From Pandoraea faecigallinarum (GTDB lineage Bacteria > Pseudomonadota > Gammaproteobacteria > Burkholderiales > Burkholderiaceae): a stretch of DNA of 64,000 nt. The notes under the pieces were generated by a model. The model did no database searches, was not told the origin of the DNA, and saw only the letters and a program-made list of their open reading frames with translations. Shown piece after piece: positions 47,354 to 58,597 of the stretch. The position numbers and the translations under genes were made by a program. Every line of letters begins with the position of its first letter. The first letter of the stretch is position 1. The stretch lies in NCBI RefSeq assembly GCF_001029105.3, contig NZ_CP011807.3, positions 3,968,001 through 4,032,000 on the forward strand. Direction: 5' to 3'.

Positions 47354-50300
47354 TCACCCATGGCCGACCTCCCCGACGTCGCTGTGGCCGGTCTGGGCGC
47401 GCGCGCGCCACCGCGCCCAGCGCAGGCGCACGCGATCCAGATACAGATACACGACCGGCGTGGTGTAAAGCGTGAGCACCTGACTCACCAGCAGGCCGCC
47501 CACGATCGAAATGCCCAACGGCTGACGCAGTTCCGCTCCGTCGCCCGTTCCCAGCGCCAGGGGAATCGCCCCGAGCATGGCGGCCATCGTCGTCATCATG
47601 ATCGGACGAAAACGCAGCACACACGCCTGGAAGATCGCCTCGCGCGGCGGCAGATTCTGACGCCGCTCCGCGTCGAGCGCGAAGTCGATCATCATGATGG
47701 CATTCTTCTTCACGATACCGATCAGCAAAATTACCCCGATCAGCGCAATGATGCTGAACTCGGTATTGAACAGCAGCAATGCAAGCAAGGCGCCCACGCC
47801 GGCCGACGGCAACGTCGAGAGAATCGTCAGCGGATGGATATAGCTCTCATAGAGCACGCCCAGCACGATATACACCGTCAACAACGCCGTGAGAATCAGA
47901 ATCGGCTGGGACGACAGCGCGGACTGGAACGCCTGCGCCGTGCCCTGGAAACTGCCCTGCACCGAGGTCGGCATACCGAGCCGGCTCACCGCGTCGTTGA
48001 TGGACGCCTGCGCCTGCGAGAGCGACACGCCCGCCGGCAAATTGAACGAAATCGTACTGGCGGCGAACTGCCCCTGATGCGAAACGCCCAGCGCCGTGTT
48101 CGTCGGCCGGTAACGCGCAAACGCCGAGAGCGGCACCTGCGCGCCCGCGGACGTCACGACGTAAATATCCTTGAGCGATTCCGGACTTTGCCACCACTGC
48201 GGCGCCACCTCCATCACTACCTTGTACTGATTGAGCGGGTTGTAGATGGTCGAGACCTGGCGCTGGCCGAACGCGTCGTTGAGCACGTTGTCGATCTGGC
48301 TCATCGTCAACCCGAGGCGCGACGCCTGATCGCGATCGATGTCCAGCGTCGTTTGCAGCCCCTTGTCCTGCTGGTCCGTATTCACGTCGGCGAGGTCCGG
48401 CAGACGGGATATCGCGTTGCGCACCTTCGGCTCCCATTCGCGCAACTGCTGAAGGTCATCGGCCTGCAACGTGTACTGATATTGCGCGTTGCTTGAGCGC
48501 CCCCCGACCCGGATGTCCTGCACCGATTGCAGATACAGCATCGCGCCCGGCTCCTTCGCCAGCTTGCCCCGCAGACGCGCGATCACCTGATCGGCCGTCA
48601 ACTTGCGCTCGCCCAACGGCTTGAGGGTGACGAACATCGATCCGCCGTTGCGGTTCGACCCGCCGGTGAAGCCCGTCACCGTCGCGACGTCGGGGTCCGC
48701 CTGCACGATCTTGATGAAATCCGCGAGCTTTTTCTCCATCGCCTGGAACGAGATCGCCTGATCGGCCTGAATGAAGCCGATCATCCGTCCGGTGTCCTGC
48801 TGCGGGAAGAAGCCTTTGGGCACCACCATATAGAGCCAGACATTCAGGCAGATCGTCGCCAGCAGAATCAGTAACATGAGCGGTCCGTGTCGCAGTGCCC
48901 AGGCGAGCGAACGCTCATACTCGCGCAACATCGCTTCGAACATGCGCTCGGTCCAGTCGCCCGCGCGCGTCCATATCGAAGCTCGCTTCGGCGGCTCGGG
49001 GGCGAGCGGTGCGGTGCCTGCGGGCACGCCCGGCGCCGGCTTGCCCTTGAGCAGGCGAGCACACATCATCGGCGTGGTCGTCAGCGAGACGACCAGCGAC
49101 ACCATGATCGCCGCGGACAGCGTCACCGCAAACTCCCGAAACAGGCGCCCGACGATACCGCCCATGAGCAGCAACGGTATGAACACGGCGACCAGCGAAA
49201 TGCTCATCGACAGCACGGTGAAGCCGACTTCGCGCGTGCCCTTGAGCGCCGCTGCGAATGGACTCAGCCCCTCCTCGATATGCCGCGAGATATTCTCGAG
49301 CACGACGATGGCGTCGTCGACAACGAAGCCGGTCGCAATGGTCAGCGCCATGAGCGAGAGATTGTCGAGACTGAAACCGCACAGATACATCACCCCGAAC
49401 GTGCCGATCAGCGAGACCGGCACCGCCACGCTCGGAATCAGCGTCGCGCGCCAGTTCCGCAGGAAGATGAAGACGACCATGATGACGAGCGCGATCGAGA
49501 TCAGCAGCGTGCGCTCGACCTCCTTGAGCGAGGCGCGGATCGTCGGCGTGCGGTCCATCACGACGTCGAGGTTGATCGCCGCCGGAATCGACGCCCGCAG
49601 ATTCGGCAGAATTCTGTTGATGCCGTCGACCGTCTGGATGATGTTCGCGCCGGGCTGTGTCGTGATGATCAGCAGCACCGACGGCTTGCCGTTCGCCGAG
49701 CCTGCGTTACGCAGGTCCTGCACCGAATCGACCACATCCGCGATGTCGGACAGCCGCACCGGGCGGCCATCCTGATAGCTGACGATCACCGGCAGATACT
49801 CCTTGGCCGTCTTCGCCTGATCGTTGGCAAGAATCTGCCAGCGCCGGTCACCGTCTTCGAGCGCGCCTTTCGGACGGTTCGCGTTGACGGACTGGATCGC
49901 CGTGCGCACTGTCTCCAGTGGAATCTGATACTTGTTGAGCGCCGTGGGATTGAGTTCCACACGTACCGCCGGCAACGAACTGCCACCGACGGTCACGTCG
50001 CCCACGCCTTCAAGTTGCGAAATTTTCTGCGCGAGGATGGTGGACGCCGCATCGTACATCTGCCCGCGCGTCATGCTCTCCGACGTCAGCGCGATAATCA
50101 TCACCGGCGCGCTGGCCGGGTTCACCTTGCGATAGGTCGGGTTGCTCGGCAGCCCCGTCGGCAACAGGCTGCGCGCGGCATTGATCGCCGCCTGCACGTC
50201 GCGCGCGGCCCCGTTGATGTCGCGCGAAAGGTCGAATTGCAGCGTGATGCGCGTCGAGCCCAGCGTACTGTTCGACGTCATTTCCGTCACGCCTGCAATA

Positions 50301-50518
50301 CGTCCGAGCGAACGCTCCAGCGGCGTGGCCACGCTTGCGGCCATGGTTTCGGGACTCGCGCCGGGCAGCGACGCCGAGACGGAGATCGTCGGGAAGTCGA
50401 CCTGCGGAAGCGGCGAGACGGGCAACAGCCCGAAGGCGACGATACCCGCCAGCGTCACCCCGACGGTGAGCAGAACGGTAGCGACCGAGCGCTTGATGAA
50501 GACGGCCGACAGGTTCAT
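47354..50518 (-). CDS. mdtC: RND efflux permease, MuxC/MdtC-like
   Basis: Inner-membrane proton-driven pump, 1054 residues with twelve helices and two large periplasmic loops. The start [20 protein letters not shown] is typical. [15 protein letters not shown] holds the paired aspartates of helix 4 used for proton relay. The second half repeats the fold. It overlaps the MdtB-like gene by four bases and acts with it as a hetero-trimer in MdtABC and MuxABC systems. The C-terminal 30 residues are basic. Confidence 0.93.
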   Translation of the reverse strand: MNLSAVFIKRSVATVLLTVGVTLAGIVAFGLLPVSPLPQVDFPTISVSASLPGASPETMAASVATPLERSLGRIAGVTEMTSNSTLGSTRITLQFDLSRDINGAARDVQAAINAARSLLPTGLPSNPTYRKVNPASAPVMIIALTSESMTRGQMYDAASTILAQKISQLEGVGDVTVGGSSLPAVRVELNPTALNKYQIPLETVRTAIQSVNANRPKGALEDGDRRWQILANDQAKTAKEYLPVIVSYQDGRPVRLSDIADVVDSVQDLRNAGSANGKPSVLLIITTQPGANIIQTVDGINRILPNLRASIPAAINLDVVMDRTPTIRASLKEVERTLLISIALVIMVVFIFLRNWRATLIPSVAVPVSLIGTFGVMYLCGFSLDNLSLMALTIATGFVVDDAIVVLENISRHIEEGLSPFAAALKGTREVGFTVLSMSISLVAVFIPLLLMGGIVGRLFREFAVTLSAAIMVSLVVSLTTTPMMCARLLKGKPAPGVPAGTAPLAPEPPKRASIWTRAGDWTERMFEAMLREYERSLAWALRHGPLMLLILLATICLNVWLYMVVPKGFFPQQDTGRMIGFIQADQAISFQAMEKKLADFIKIVQADPDVATVTGFTGGSNRNGGSMFVTLKPLGERKLTADQVIARLRGKLAKEPGAMLYLQSVQDIRVGGRSSNAQYQYTLQADDLQQLREWEPKVRNAISRLPDLADVNTDQQDKGLQTTLDIDRDQASRLGLTMSQIDNVLNDAFGQRQVSTIYNPLNQYKVVMEVAPQWWQSPESLKDIYVVTSAGAQVPLSAFARYRPTNTALGVSHQGQFAASTISFNLPAGVSLSQAQASINDAVSRLGMPTSVQGSFQGTAQAFQSALSSQPILILTALLTVYIVLGVLYESYIHPLTILSTLPSAGVGALLALLLFNTEFSIIALIGVILLIGIVKKNAIMMIDFALDAERRQNLPPREAIFQACVLRFRPIMMTTMAAMLGAIPLALGTGDGAELRQPLGISIVGGLLVSQVLTLYTTPVVYLYLDRVRLRWARWRARAQTGHSDVGEVGHG

Positions 50519-53500
50519 CGTGCGGGGCCGTCCGTCGTGGCTGCCCCTGCCGGGCCACTGGTACCCCCGCTACCCCCGCTACCGCCGCTACCCCCGGGGC
50601 CGTCGTGATCGCTGTGCGATGCACCGTCCGACGCGCCGAAGCGGCGCTCGCGCCACGCCCGCGCGCGAAGTGCCCAGCGGTCGAACCACAGGTAAATTAC
50701 CGGCGTGGTGAAAAGAGTCAGCACCTGACTTACCATCAAGCCGCCGACCATCGTGATACCCAGCGGCTGACGCAACTCCGAGCCAACGCCCGAGCCGAGC
50801 ATGAGCGGCAGTGCGCCCAGCACCGCGGCCATCGTCGTCATGAGAATCGGACGGAAACGCAGCAGGCAGGCCTGATAGATCGCCTCGCGCGGCGCCATGC
50901 CGTGCTCGCGCTCCGCTTCGAGCGCGAAGTCGATCATCATGATGGCGTTCTTCTTCACGATACCGATCAGCAAAATGATGCCGATGATCGCAATGATGCT
51001 GATGTCGTTGCCCGAGACCATGAGCGCGAGCAACGCCCCTACCCCGGCCGACGGCAGTGTGGACAGAATCGTGATCGGGTGAATGTAGCTCTCGTACAAC
51101 ACGCCGAGCACGATGTACATCGTCACGACAGCGGCGAGAATCAGCCACAGCGTGTTGGAGAGAGACGCCTGGAATGCCTGCGCAGCGCCCTGGAACGTCG
51201 TTTGCGTGCTCACCGGAAGGCCAATGGCCTGCTCCGCTTGCGTGATCGCCTTCACGGCTTCACCGAGCGACGCCCCCTTGGCGAGGTTGAACGAAATCGT
51301 CGCGGCCGGAAACTGTGCCTGATGGTTGATCGCCAGCGGCGTGGGCTTCTCCACGATCTTCGCGAACGAGGTGAGCGGCACCTGAACGCCGGACGACGAG
51401 GCGACATAAATGCCCTTGAGGGCGTCCGGCCCGCGCTGGAAGTCGTTTGCCACCTCCAGCACCACGCGGTACTGCGACGCCTGCGTATAGATCGTCGAAA
51501 TCAGACGCTGCCCGAAAGCGCTGTAAAGGGTCTGGTCGACCGACGCCGGCGTGACGCCCAGACGGCTCGCCGTATCCCGGTCGATCTCCACATAGGCTTG
51601 CAGGCCATTGACTTGAAGATCGCTCGTCACATCCGCCAGTTGCGGCACATGTTGCAGTTTCTCGACCAGCTTCGGCACCCAGACGCCCAGCGTGTCCAGA
51701 CTTGGGTCTTGCAACGTGAACTGATACTGCGTGCGGCTGATCCGGTCCTCGATGGTCAGGTCCTGCACCGGCTGCATGTAAAGCGCGATGCCGGGCACCT
51801 TCGCCACTTCGGGCTGAGTACGGCGAATGACCTCCGAGGCGTCGAGCCCGCGCGTCGCCTTGTCCTTCAGGTTGATGAGCAGACGTCCGCTATTGAGCGT
51901 GGCGTTCACGCCGTCCACGCCAATGAACGACGACACGGATTGCACCGCGGGGTCCTTGAGAACGGCTGCCACCAGCGCCTGCTGGCGCTCGCCCATCGCC
52001 GCGAACGAGATCGACTGCGGCGCTTCGGAGATCCCCTGAATCACGCCGGTGTCCTGCACCGGAAAGAAACCTTTGGGCACCCACAGGTAAAGCAGCACGG
52101 TCAGCACCAGCGTGCCAAGCGCGACAAGGAGCGTGGCCGGCTGGCGGTCGAGCACCCAGGTAAGCCACTCGCCGTACTTCGCGATGATGCGATCGAACAT
52201 TTCGCCGGTCTTGCGGTAAAACTTGCCCTGCTTCTCTTCCGGCACATGCCGCAGAAGCTTGGCGCACATCATCGGCGTGAGGGTCAGCGAGACGACAGCC
52301 GATATGAGGATCGATACCGCCAGCGTGATCGCGAACTCGCGGAACAGGCGCCCCACGACATCCCCCATGAACAGCAGCGGAATGAGCACGGCGATCAGCG
52401 AGAACGTGAGCGAAATGATGGTGAAGCCGATTTGCTCGGCGCCCTTGAGCGCCGCCTGCAACGGCTTTTCTCCCTGCTCCATGTAGCGGGCGATGTTCTC
52501 GATCATCACGATGGCATCGTCGACCACGAAACCGGTCGCAATGGTCAGCGCCATGAGCGTCAGGTTGTTGATCGAGAAGCCGGCGAGATACATCACGCCG
52601 AAGGTGCCGATGAGTGAGAGCGGCACCGCCACGCTCGGAATGATGGTCGCGGAGACATTGCGCAGGAACAGGAAGATGACCATCACCACGAGGGCGACCG
52701 CAAGAATGAGTTCGAACTGGACGTCGGAGACGGACGCGCGGATCGTGGTGGTGCGGTCGGTGAGCAACTGCATGTCGATACTGCCGGGCAGCGCGGCCTG
52801 CAACTGCGGCAACAGCGCCTTGACCTTGTTGACCGTCTCGATCACGTTGGCCCCCGGCTGACGCTGCACATTGAGCACGATGGCCGGCGTGGTATCGGCC
52901 CAGGCGGCGAGTTTGGTGTTCTCCGCGCCGTCGATGACGTCTGCAATGTCCGACAGGCGAATCGCCCCCCCGTTCTTGTAGGCAATGACCAGATTCCGAT
53001 ACTCGTCGGCGGAGGCCAGCTGATCGTTCGCATCGATGGTCGAGGCGCGCAACGGTCCGTCGAAACTGCCCTTCGCCTGGTTGACGTTGGCTGCCGCAAT
53101 CGACGTGCGCACGTCTTCGATATTCAGGCCATACGACGTAATCGCCCGGGGATTGACCTGAATGCGCACGGCGGGACGCTGCCCGCCGGAGATGCTCACC
53201 AGCCCGATGCCCGGCAGTTGCGAGATCTTCTGCGCGACGCGGGTATCCACCAGATCCTGAAGCTTGGGCAGCGGCATGGTCCGTGACATGATCGCCAGCG
53301 TCAGAATCGGCGTGTCCGCCGGGTTGACCTTGTTGTAGATCGGCGGCATCGGCAGGTCGCTCGGCAGCAGATTGCTGGCGCTGTTGATGGCGGCCTGCAC
53401 CTCCTGTTCGGCAACATCGAGCCCGAGATCCAGCGAGAACTGCAACGTGATCACCGACGCCCCGCCCGAACTGGTCGACGACATCTGATTGAGTCCCGGC

Positions 53501-53721
53501 ATCTGACCGAACTGCCGCTCCAGCGGCGCCGTGACCGACGAGGTCATCACATCCGGACTCGCGCCCGGATACAGCGTGACCACCTGAATGGTCGGATAGT
53601 CGACTTCCGGCAATGCCGAGAGCGGCAGCAGCCGGTAGGCGACAAAGCCGGCAAGCAGGATCGCCAACATCAGCAACGATGTGGCGACCGGTCGGAGAAT
53701 AAACTGACGGGACGGATTCAT
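50515..53721 (-). CDS. mdtB: RND efflux permease, MuxB/MdtB-like
   Basis: Inner-membrane drug-proton antiporter of 1068 residues with twelve helices and two periplasmic loops. The start [20 protein letters not shown] is typical of MdtB/MuxB. Helix 4 carries [15 protein letters not shown] with the two proton-relay aspartates. The tail of about 30 residues is a Gly/Ser repeat encoded by 9-bp units. It follows the adaptor gene and overlaps mdtC by four bases. Confidence 0.93.
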   Translation of the reverse strand: MNPSRQFILRPVATSLLMLAILLAGFVAYRLLPLSALPEVDYPTIQVVTLYPGASPDVMTSSVTAPLERQFGQMPGLNQMSSTSSGGASVITLQFSLDLGLDVAEQEVQAAINSASNLLPSDLPMPPIYNKVNPADTPILTLAIMSRTMPLPKLQDLVDTRVAQKISQLPGIGLVSISGGQRPAVRIQVNPRAITSYGLNIEDVRTSIAAANVNQAKGSFDGPLRASTIDANDQLASADEYRNLVIAYKNGGAIRLSDIADVIDGAENTKLAAWADTTPAIVLNVQRQPGANVIETVNKVKALLPQLQAALPGSIDMQLLTDRTTTIRASVSDVQFELILAVALVVMVIFLFLRNVSATIIPSVAVPLSLIGTFGVMYLAGFSINNLTLMALTIATGFVVDDAIVMIENIARYMEQGEKPLQAALKGAEQIGFTIISLTFSLIAVLIPLLFMGDVVGRLFREFAITLAVSILISAVVSLTLTPMMCAKLLRHVPEEKQGKFYRKTGEMFDRIIAKYGEWLTWVLDRQPATLLVALGTLVLTVLLYLWVPKGFFPVQDTGVIQGISEAPQSISFAAMGERQQALVAAVLKDPAVQSVSSFIGVDGVNATLNSGRLLINLKDKATRGLDASEVIRRTQPEVAKVPGIALYMQPVQDLTIEDRISRTQYQFTLQDPSLDTLGVWVPKLVEKLQHVPQLADVTSDLQVNGLQAYVEIDRDTASRLGVTPASVDQTLYSAFGQRLISTIYTQASQYRVVLEVANDFQRGPDALKGIYVASSSGVQVPLTSFAKIVEKPTPLAINHQAQFPAATISFNLAKGASLGEAVKAITQAEQAIGLPVSTQTTFQGAAQAFQASLSNTLWLILAAVVTMYIVLGVLYESYIHPITILSTLPSAGVGALLALMVSGNDISIIAIIGIILLIGIVKKNAIMMIDFALEAEREHGMAPREAIYQACLLRFRPILMTTMAAVLGALPLMLGSGVGSELRQPLGITMVGGLMVSQVLTLFTTPVIYLWFDRWALRARAWRERRFGASDGASHSDHDGPGGSGGSGGSGGTSGPAGAATTDGPAR
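50562..50597 (-). repeat. 9-bp tandem repeat coding the MdtB Gly/Ser tail
   Basis: Four tandem units, TACCCCCGC twice, then TACCGCCGC and TACCCCCGG. They code for Gly-Gly-Ser in the minus frame. The unit is a multiple of three, so copy-number change keeps the frame. Confidence 0.85.
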
Positions 53722-53836
53722 TGGCTACGTTGAAGGGCGTCTCTTTAGGGGCGTGAGCATTGCGTGAGCACGACGAAGGGGCCGCAGGGGCGGGAAGCGG
53801 CGCTCATGCGCGCGCCCGTCTTCCCCTGGCTTCTCC

Positions 53837-55189
53837 TTACTGTCCCTGACGGCGATGCCCGCCGCCATTGCCGCTGCGCTTTTCGCCCGGGGCACGCGGC
53901 GCCACGGCAGCGGCCCGGCTCTCGGCCGTGATCACTTCGACCTTGGCGCCGTCGCGCAACTTGTCCATGCCGTCGATCACCATCTTCTCGCCCGGCTCGA
54001 TCCCCGATTCCACGGCCGTGTTGGTGCCATCGGTCGGGCCGAGCTTCACCGTCTTGAGCTTGACCGTCTGATCCGGCTGCACGGTATAGACGAAGCTGCC
54101 CTGTGTGCCGCGCTGCACGGCTGCGCTCGGAATCAATGTCACACCCTTGAGCGTATCCACGAGCATCTTCACGTTGACGAACTGATTCGGGAACAGCATG
54201 CCGTCCGGGTTGGCGAACTCCGCCTTGAGCTTGACGGTGCCCGTGGTCGTGTCGATCTGGTTGTCGATGGACGCCAGCTTGCCTTCGGCCAGCTTGATCT
54301 TGCCGGCCCGGTCGAACGCTTCGACGGGCAGCGTCTCGCCACCGCGTGTGCGCTTGACCACCTTCGGCAGGTTGTCTTCCGGAATCGTATAGACGACGGT
54401 GATCGGGGTCACTTCGTTGATGATGACGATACCGTTGGTGTCCGAAGCGTGGATGATGTTGCCCGGATCGACCTGTCGCAGCCCCGCCAGCCCCGAGACC
54501 GGCGCCGTGACGCTGGCGTACGTCAATTGCAGCCGCGCGTTGTCGAGTTGTCCCTGATCCGATTTGACGGTTCCCTCGTACTGCTTGACGAGCGCGCGCT
54601 GCGTGTCGACCGTCTGCGTTGCAATCGAATCCTGCTTGAGCAGCGTTTCGTAACGGACGAGGTCGAGCTGGGCGTTCTTGAGCAGCGCCTGATCGCGCGC
54701 CAACTGACCTTCCATCTGAGTGACCTGCACCTGGAACGGCCGCGGATCGATCTCCGCGAGCAACTGCCCGGCCTTGACGAGATCGCCTTCCTTGAAATGC
54801 ACCTTCATGAGCTGCCCGTCCACACGCGAGTGCACGGTGACGCTGCGCGTCGGGGTGACGGTGCCCAGCCCGTTGAGAAAAACCGGCAGATCGCCCGTTT
54901 TCGCCGCGACCGCGGTCACCGGCGTTGCCGCGCCGGCCATGCCCGCGGGGGGACCGCCGCGACGCCCGCCGGCCTGCGCCGGACCTGCGGCGTTTTGCGA
55001 ATGCAGACGGTAATAAACGCCCCCGGCGATGAGCACGACGATCAGCCCGATCACGCCCGGCACGAGCCAGCGGCGCGTGCGCGACGGCGCGGGAGAGGTC
55101 GAAACCGGTGGTATCGGCGGCGTCTGCGGGGCAGGCGAACGCTCAGAACCGTTCGGTTTTTCGGTACCGTGGGGACCGTGCTCGGTCAT
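53837..55189 (-). CDS. mdtA: RND efflux membrane fusion protein, MdtA/MuxA-like
   Basis: Periplasmic adaptor linking the RND permeases to the outer-membrane channel. The 450-residue protein has a 40-residue Pro-rich cytoplasmic start, then a single membrane anchor (LVPGVIGLIVVLIAGGVYY). The lipoyl/barrel domain reads TVTPTRSVTVHSRVDGQLMK and FKEGDLVKAGQLLAEIDPRPF, followed by a helical hairpin and beta-barrel; the tail is basic. AGGA precedes the ATG at 55189, and the open extension upstream lacks such a signal. It is the first gene of the operon, divergent from the OmpR-type regulator. Confidence 0.93.
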   Translation of the reverse strand: MTEHGPHGTEKPNGSERSPAPQTPPIPPVSTSPAPSRTRRWLVPGVIGLIVVLIAGGVYYRLHSQNAAGPAQAGGRRGGPPAGMAGAATPVTAVAAKTGDLPVFLNGLGTVTPTRSVTVHSRVDGQLMKVHFKEGDLVKAGQLLAEIDPRPFQVQVTQMEGQLARDQALLKNAQLDLVRYETLLKQDSIATQTVDTQRALVKQYEGTVKSDQGQLDNARLQLTYASVTAPVSGLAGLRQVDPGNIIHASDTNGIVIINEVTPITVVYTIPEDNLPKVVKRTRGGETLPVEAFDRAGKIKLAEGKLASIDNQIDTTTGTVKLKAEFANPDGMLFPNQFVNVKMLVDTLKGVTLIPSAAVQRGTQGSFVYTVQPDQTVKLKTVKLGPTDGTNTAVESGIEPGEKMVIDGMDKLRDGAKVEVITAESRAAAVAPRAPGEKRSGNGGGHRRQGQ

Positions 55190-55336
55190 GACTTCCTCGT
55201 AACAGCGGAGTAGTTGGCGGATTCGCCCAATGCGGACGACGTTCTTTTTTTGTCGGATTGCTGCGGCGCGCCAAGTCGCTCGGAATGCCCCGGGCGACGG
55301 CACAGGCCTCATCGGCTGATCAGCATAGCAGACCGG

Positions 55337-55366
55337 TGTAACAGGTTGACGGGACGCCTTGTTACA
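55337..55366. promoter_or_regulatory. Inverted repeat TGTAACA-N16-TGTTACA
   Basis: Exact 7-bp arms lie about 150 bases before mdtA. The half-site GTTACA is of the type OmpR-family regulators bind. The role is inferred from position. Confidence 0.55.
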
Positions 55367-55672
55367 AGAGCTTTCTCTGTATTGGCGCTCGGAAATATCC
55401 GACGCTGCTGAAAGACCTGCCGCACGCGCGAAAGGTTCTCGACTCGTGCGGGCTCGACGGCTGCCGACGTGGCGCGTCGCCTTGCCGTTCCTTACCGTGC
55501 CGTGCCCGGCCGCGACATTCCCGTGAGGTGAGACGTGCGATTGGGCGGGCGATTTACCCTCTGATATAGAGGCGCTTCAGAGGGCCCGTTCGAGAGAACG
55601 AACTTTACGCGAGGCGGGCGAATCGGCGCGTAATTCATGCGCAAGAGAAGCTCGCTCTATTATTACGCATCG

Positions 55673-55694
55673 TTACAGACAACCAAGACTGTAA
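55673..55694. promoter_or_regulatory. Inverted repeat TTACAG-N10-CTGTAA
   Basis: Exact 6-bp arms sit 48 bases before the response regulator ATG. The half-site shares TTACA with the repeat near mdtA. It may allow autoregulation. Confidence 0.5.
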
Positions 55695-55741
55695 TTTCCG
55701 GAAACAAAACACGTGCAAAGCCGTGCAGGGAGGCCACTATC

Positions 55742-56488
55742 ATGACGACACAACCTGTCCGAACGAATATGAAGATTCTTGTAGTCGACGACGATCCCGA
55801 TCTGCGTGACCTGCTGCGCGAGTATTTGAGCCGCCATGGCTTCTCCGTTGCCGTCATGCACGATGGCGAAGGGCTGGCCGCACGCCTTGAGCGCGAGCGC
55901 CCCGCCCTGATCGTGCTCGACCTCATGATGCCGAAGGTCGACGGGCTCACCGCCCTGCGCGACTTGCGCGCGCGCAACGACGATGTGCCGGTGATCCTGC
56001 TCACCGCGCGCAGCGACGAGATCGACCGCATCGTCGGGCTGGAAATCGGTGCCGACGACTATCTCGGCAAGCCTTTCAGCCCGCGCGAGCTGCTTGCGCG
56101 CATCAACGCGGTGCTGCGCCGTCGCAAGACGCCCGATGCTGCCGTGCCCGAACAGCGCGAAAACTATGCATTCGGCCCGTTTATGCTCGACTTCCGCAGC
56201 CGCACGCTCACCCGCGACGCACAATTGCTGACCCTCTCGGACGGGGAATACGGATTGCTGCGCCTGCTGGTGAACCACGCCATGCAGGTGCTTTCGCGAG
56301 AACGCATCATCGAATTGCTCTATGGTGCCGACAGCGATGTCAACGACCGCGGCATCGACGTGCAGATCTGGCGCTTGCGCCGCCTGCTCGACGAAGACGC
56401 GCAAAGCCCGCGTTTCATCCAGACCGTGCGCGGGCGCGGTTACATCTTCGTTCCCGACGGCCAGCGCGCCGACATGGCCGCCGGCTGA
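55742..56488 (+). CDS. OmpR-family response regulator
   Basis: DNA-binding two-component regulator of 248 residues. The receiver has the acidic cluster DDD near 16-18, phospho-acceptor D60 in LDLMMPKVDG and K110. The winged-helix output domain (about 150-240) includes LSRERIIELLYG and VQIWRLRRLLDED, then the recognition/wing TVRGRGYIF. AGGGAGG lies before the ATG, which decides this start over an open extension. The kinase follows after 184 bp, and the efflux operon is divergent, so the pump is a possible target. Confidence 0.93.
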   Translation: MTTQPVRTNMKILVVDDDPDLRDLLREYLSRHGFSVAVMHDGEGLAARLERERPALIVLDLMMPKVDGLTALRDLRARNDDVPVILLTARSDEIDRIVGLEIGADDYLGKPFSPRELLARINAVLRRRKTPDAAVPEQRENYAFGPFMLDFRSRTLTRDAQLLTLSDGEYGLLRLLVNHAMQVLSRERIIELLYGADSDVNDRGIDVQIWRLRRLLDEDAQSPRFIQTVRGRGYIFVPDGQRADMAAG

Positions 56489-56672
56489 TGCGTCGGCACG
56501 ACTCCCCCGGCACGTGTGAGCCGCGCCGCGCCGATGACCGGCGTAGGGTCGCCCTCATCCGCTTCGAAGACGCCGCTTTCCGGTCTGACAAGGACTCCGG
56601 CATGCAGCCGATATTGTTGACAGTCGCCCCGGTCCACCGGGCGGGCCGCATGGCCCGGATGCGGAGCGCGGC

Positions 56673-57947
56673 ATGAAAGGCCGTTTCGATACCTTGTTCG
56701 GCCGGCTCGCGGTGCTTATCATCGCCGCGCTGGTCATCAGTCATTTCTCCTATCTGACGATCCTGCGCAGCGATCACGACGAGACGCGCGTGCAGAACGC
56801 CGCGGAGCAGATGGCGTTCATCATCAAGGCCGCATCGGAAGTCCACGACGGCAATTCGAGCCTCACCTTGCCGGATCTGGTTCAGGTCGTGCCGGTCTCG
56901 TTCGCTCATGGCGACGTGTTCGAACCCACCAACAAGAGCGCGCGCCTGACGACCGAGCTTGCCCGCCGGCTGCCGGCCGGCACTCAACTTCGCGTGGAGC
57001 ATACGCCGCCGCCACGTATCTGGGCCCGCCTGCCGGGCCGCGATTACTGGATCGCCACGCCGATACTGTCGGTGCGCAACCCGCCGGGCACCGCCACGAT
57101 TCTGCCCGGGCTGGCGGCCGTGCTCGGGATTACCGTCATCTTCGCACTGTTCGCTGCCTGGCAGTTGCAACGCCCCGTGCGGGATATGGCCGCGGCCGCG
57201 GAGCAACTGGCCACCCACCGCGTTCGAACGCAGGTCAAGGAGCGCGGTCCGCTGGAGCTTCGCCAGCTGACCGAGCGTTTCAATCGCATGAGTCAGGACA
57301 TCGTGCAGACCGACCGTGAGCGCAACACGATGCTCGCCGGTATTGCCCATGACCTGAAGACGCCGCTCGCACGCCTGCGGCTGCGCGCGGAGATGATCGA
57401 AGATGTACAGATGAGCGAGGGCATCACGCGCGACGCCGAATCGATGACGCGCATCGTCGATCAGTTCCTGCTCTTCGCCCGTGGGATCGAGCTCGACAGC
57501 GCGGCGTCGCCGGTCGAAGCGCGGCTTCCCGCATTGGCCGCGCCGTTCCTCGATCAGGGCTACGCGGTCGAACTCGATCTTCAGGCCGGACCGGGTTTCA
57601 AGCTGCGTCAGACCTATCTCGAACGCATCGTGAACAATCTGCTCGATAACGCCGTGACGTACGGGCGCGCGCCGTTGGCGATCCGCACATCTCAGGACGC
57701 CAGCGGATGGCGGCTCGTGATCGAGGACAGCGGCCCAGGCATTCCGAATGAAGATATCAATCGCGTCGTGCGGCCCTTCGTACGGCTCGACCCCGCGCGT
57801 GGGGGCAATGCACATTGCGGTCTGGGGCTCGCCATCGTGGACAAGCTCACGCAGCAGTTGGGCGGACGCGTGTCCTTCGCGAACCGGCCGTCAGGCGGCT
57901 TGCAGGTCACGCTGATGTTCCTGCCCGACGATCCGAGCGCGGAATAA
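56673..57947 (+). CDS. EnvZ-type sensor histidine kinase
   Basis: Inner-membrane sensor of 424 residues. It has a first membrane helix (about 11-30), a periplasmic sensor of about 110 residues, a second helix (about 143-165) and a HAMP domain. H226 in IAHDLKTPLARLRLR is the phospho-accepting histidine. ATP-binding motifs are NNLLDNAVTYG (N), EDSGPGIPNED (G1) and HCGLGLAIV (G2). GGAG lies six bases before the ATG. It pairs with the OmpR-type regulator upstream; the 184-bp gap between them is longer than usual and shows no gene. Confidence 0.93.
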   Translation: MKGRFDTLFGRLAVLIIAALVISHFSYLTILRSDHDETRVQNAAEQMAFIIKAASEVHDGNSSLTLPDLVQVVPVSFAHGDVFEPTNKSARLTTELARRLPAGTQLRVEHTPPPRIWARLPGRDYWIATPILSVRNPPGTATILPGLAAVLGITVIFALFAAWQLQRPVRDMAAAAEQLATHRVRTQVKERGPLELRQLTERFNRMSQDIVQTDRERNTMLAGIAHDLKTPLARLRLRAEMIEDVQMSEGITRDAESMTRIVDQFLLFARGIELDSAASPVEARLPALAAPFLDQGYAVELDLQAGPGFKLRQTYLERIVNNLLDNAVTYGRAPLAIRTSQDASGWRLVIEDSGPGIPNEDINRVVRPFVRLDPARGGNAHCGLGLAIVDKLTQQLGGRVSFANRPSGGLQVTLMFLPDDPSAE

Positions 57948-58033
57948 AGAAAAGACGAAGCGCGGGACGGACCAAACCCGGACGACGAGCCGCACACACC
58001 CCCACCCACACACCGCGACTCTCACGCAATGAA

Positions 58034-58074
58034 AAAACCCGCCGTCGATGAACGAACGGCGGGTTTTGTCTTTT
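58034..58074. terminator. Bidirectional terminator between kinase and hns-type genes
   Basis: Perfect 12-bp arms AAAACCCGCCGT and ACGGCGGGTTTT enclose a 10-base loop, followed by GTCTTTT. It can end the kinase transcript on the plus strand and, through the A-run, the hns transcript on the minus strand. Confidence 0.88.
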
Positions 58075-58267
58075 ACGGCACTGCATCACATCAAGCCACA
58101 GCCAGGCGATCCGGGTTGGGGGGCAATGCGACTACTGGGCTGCGCTTTACTGCTCGCAGGGACGCGATGGAGATGGCAACACGCTGCGCCGGTGAGACAC
58201 AGCGATGTCTGCTCCCCGACCTCCCTGGCATGTGACCGGCAATGCCAGTCCGGCGCGTGCCGGCAAA

Positions 58268-58558
58268 TTACTTGATCAGGAATTTCTCTTTGTTCTTACC
58301 GACCCACTTCGGCGCACGGCCACGGCCCGACCACGTTTCGCCAGTGGCCGGATTCATGTATTTCGGTGCAATCTGAGCGCGAACGGCGCGGCGACGGCCG
58401 TCCGTGGTGGCAAGGCCCAGATCCTTGGCCGTAAGCTCGTATTCCTGGATCTTCTGTTTGACCGCAGCAATGACCTCGGCCACTTCACGGGCACGGGCCT
58501 CTTCGATCTGCTTTTCGATTTTGTCGCGTTGCGCGATGAGTTCCTTATAGCTTGCCAT
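58268..58558 (-). CDS. H-NS family nucleoid-associated protein
   Basis: Small DNA-binding silencer of 96 residues, like the BpH3/HvrA group of H-NS proteins in Burkholderiales. The N-terminal helices (MASYKELIAQRDKIEKQIEE) dimerise. The C-terminal motif TWSGRGRAPKW is the AT-rich DNA-binding loop. AAGGA precedes the ATG. The adjacent AT-rich upstream region could be a site for self-control. It is a stand-alone gene with its own promoter. Confidence 0.93.
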   Translation of the reverse strand: MASYKELIAQRDKIEKQIEEARAREVAEVIAAVKQKIQEYELTAKDLGLATTDGRRRAVRAQIAPKYMNPATGETWSGRGRAPKWVGKNKEKFLIK

Positions 58559-58581
58559 CTGGCGTGTCCTTACATTGTTAA

Positions 58582-58597
58582 AAGTGGATCGCCACTT
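58582..58597. promoter_or_regulatory. Inverted repeat in the hns leader
   Basis: Arms AAGTGG and CCACTT enclose ATCG, 24 to 39 bases upstream of the hns start. It could be an mRNA hairpin or an operator. Confidence 0.4.

Larger units (their letters stand above)
55190..55741. promoter_or_regulatory. Divergent control region between efflux operon and two-component system
   Basis: No convincing gene in 552 bp. Two inverted repeats, entered separately, share a TTACA half-site. The sequence next to the regulator gene is relatively A/T-rich (about 55620-55700). Promoters for both directions must be here. Confidence 0.6.

Noticed and set aside
48887..52617. Long plus-strand frames inside the RND permease genes
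   Set aside because: Antisense to clear permease genes. Their products are Arg/His-rich without motifs.
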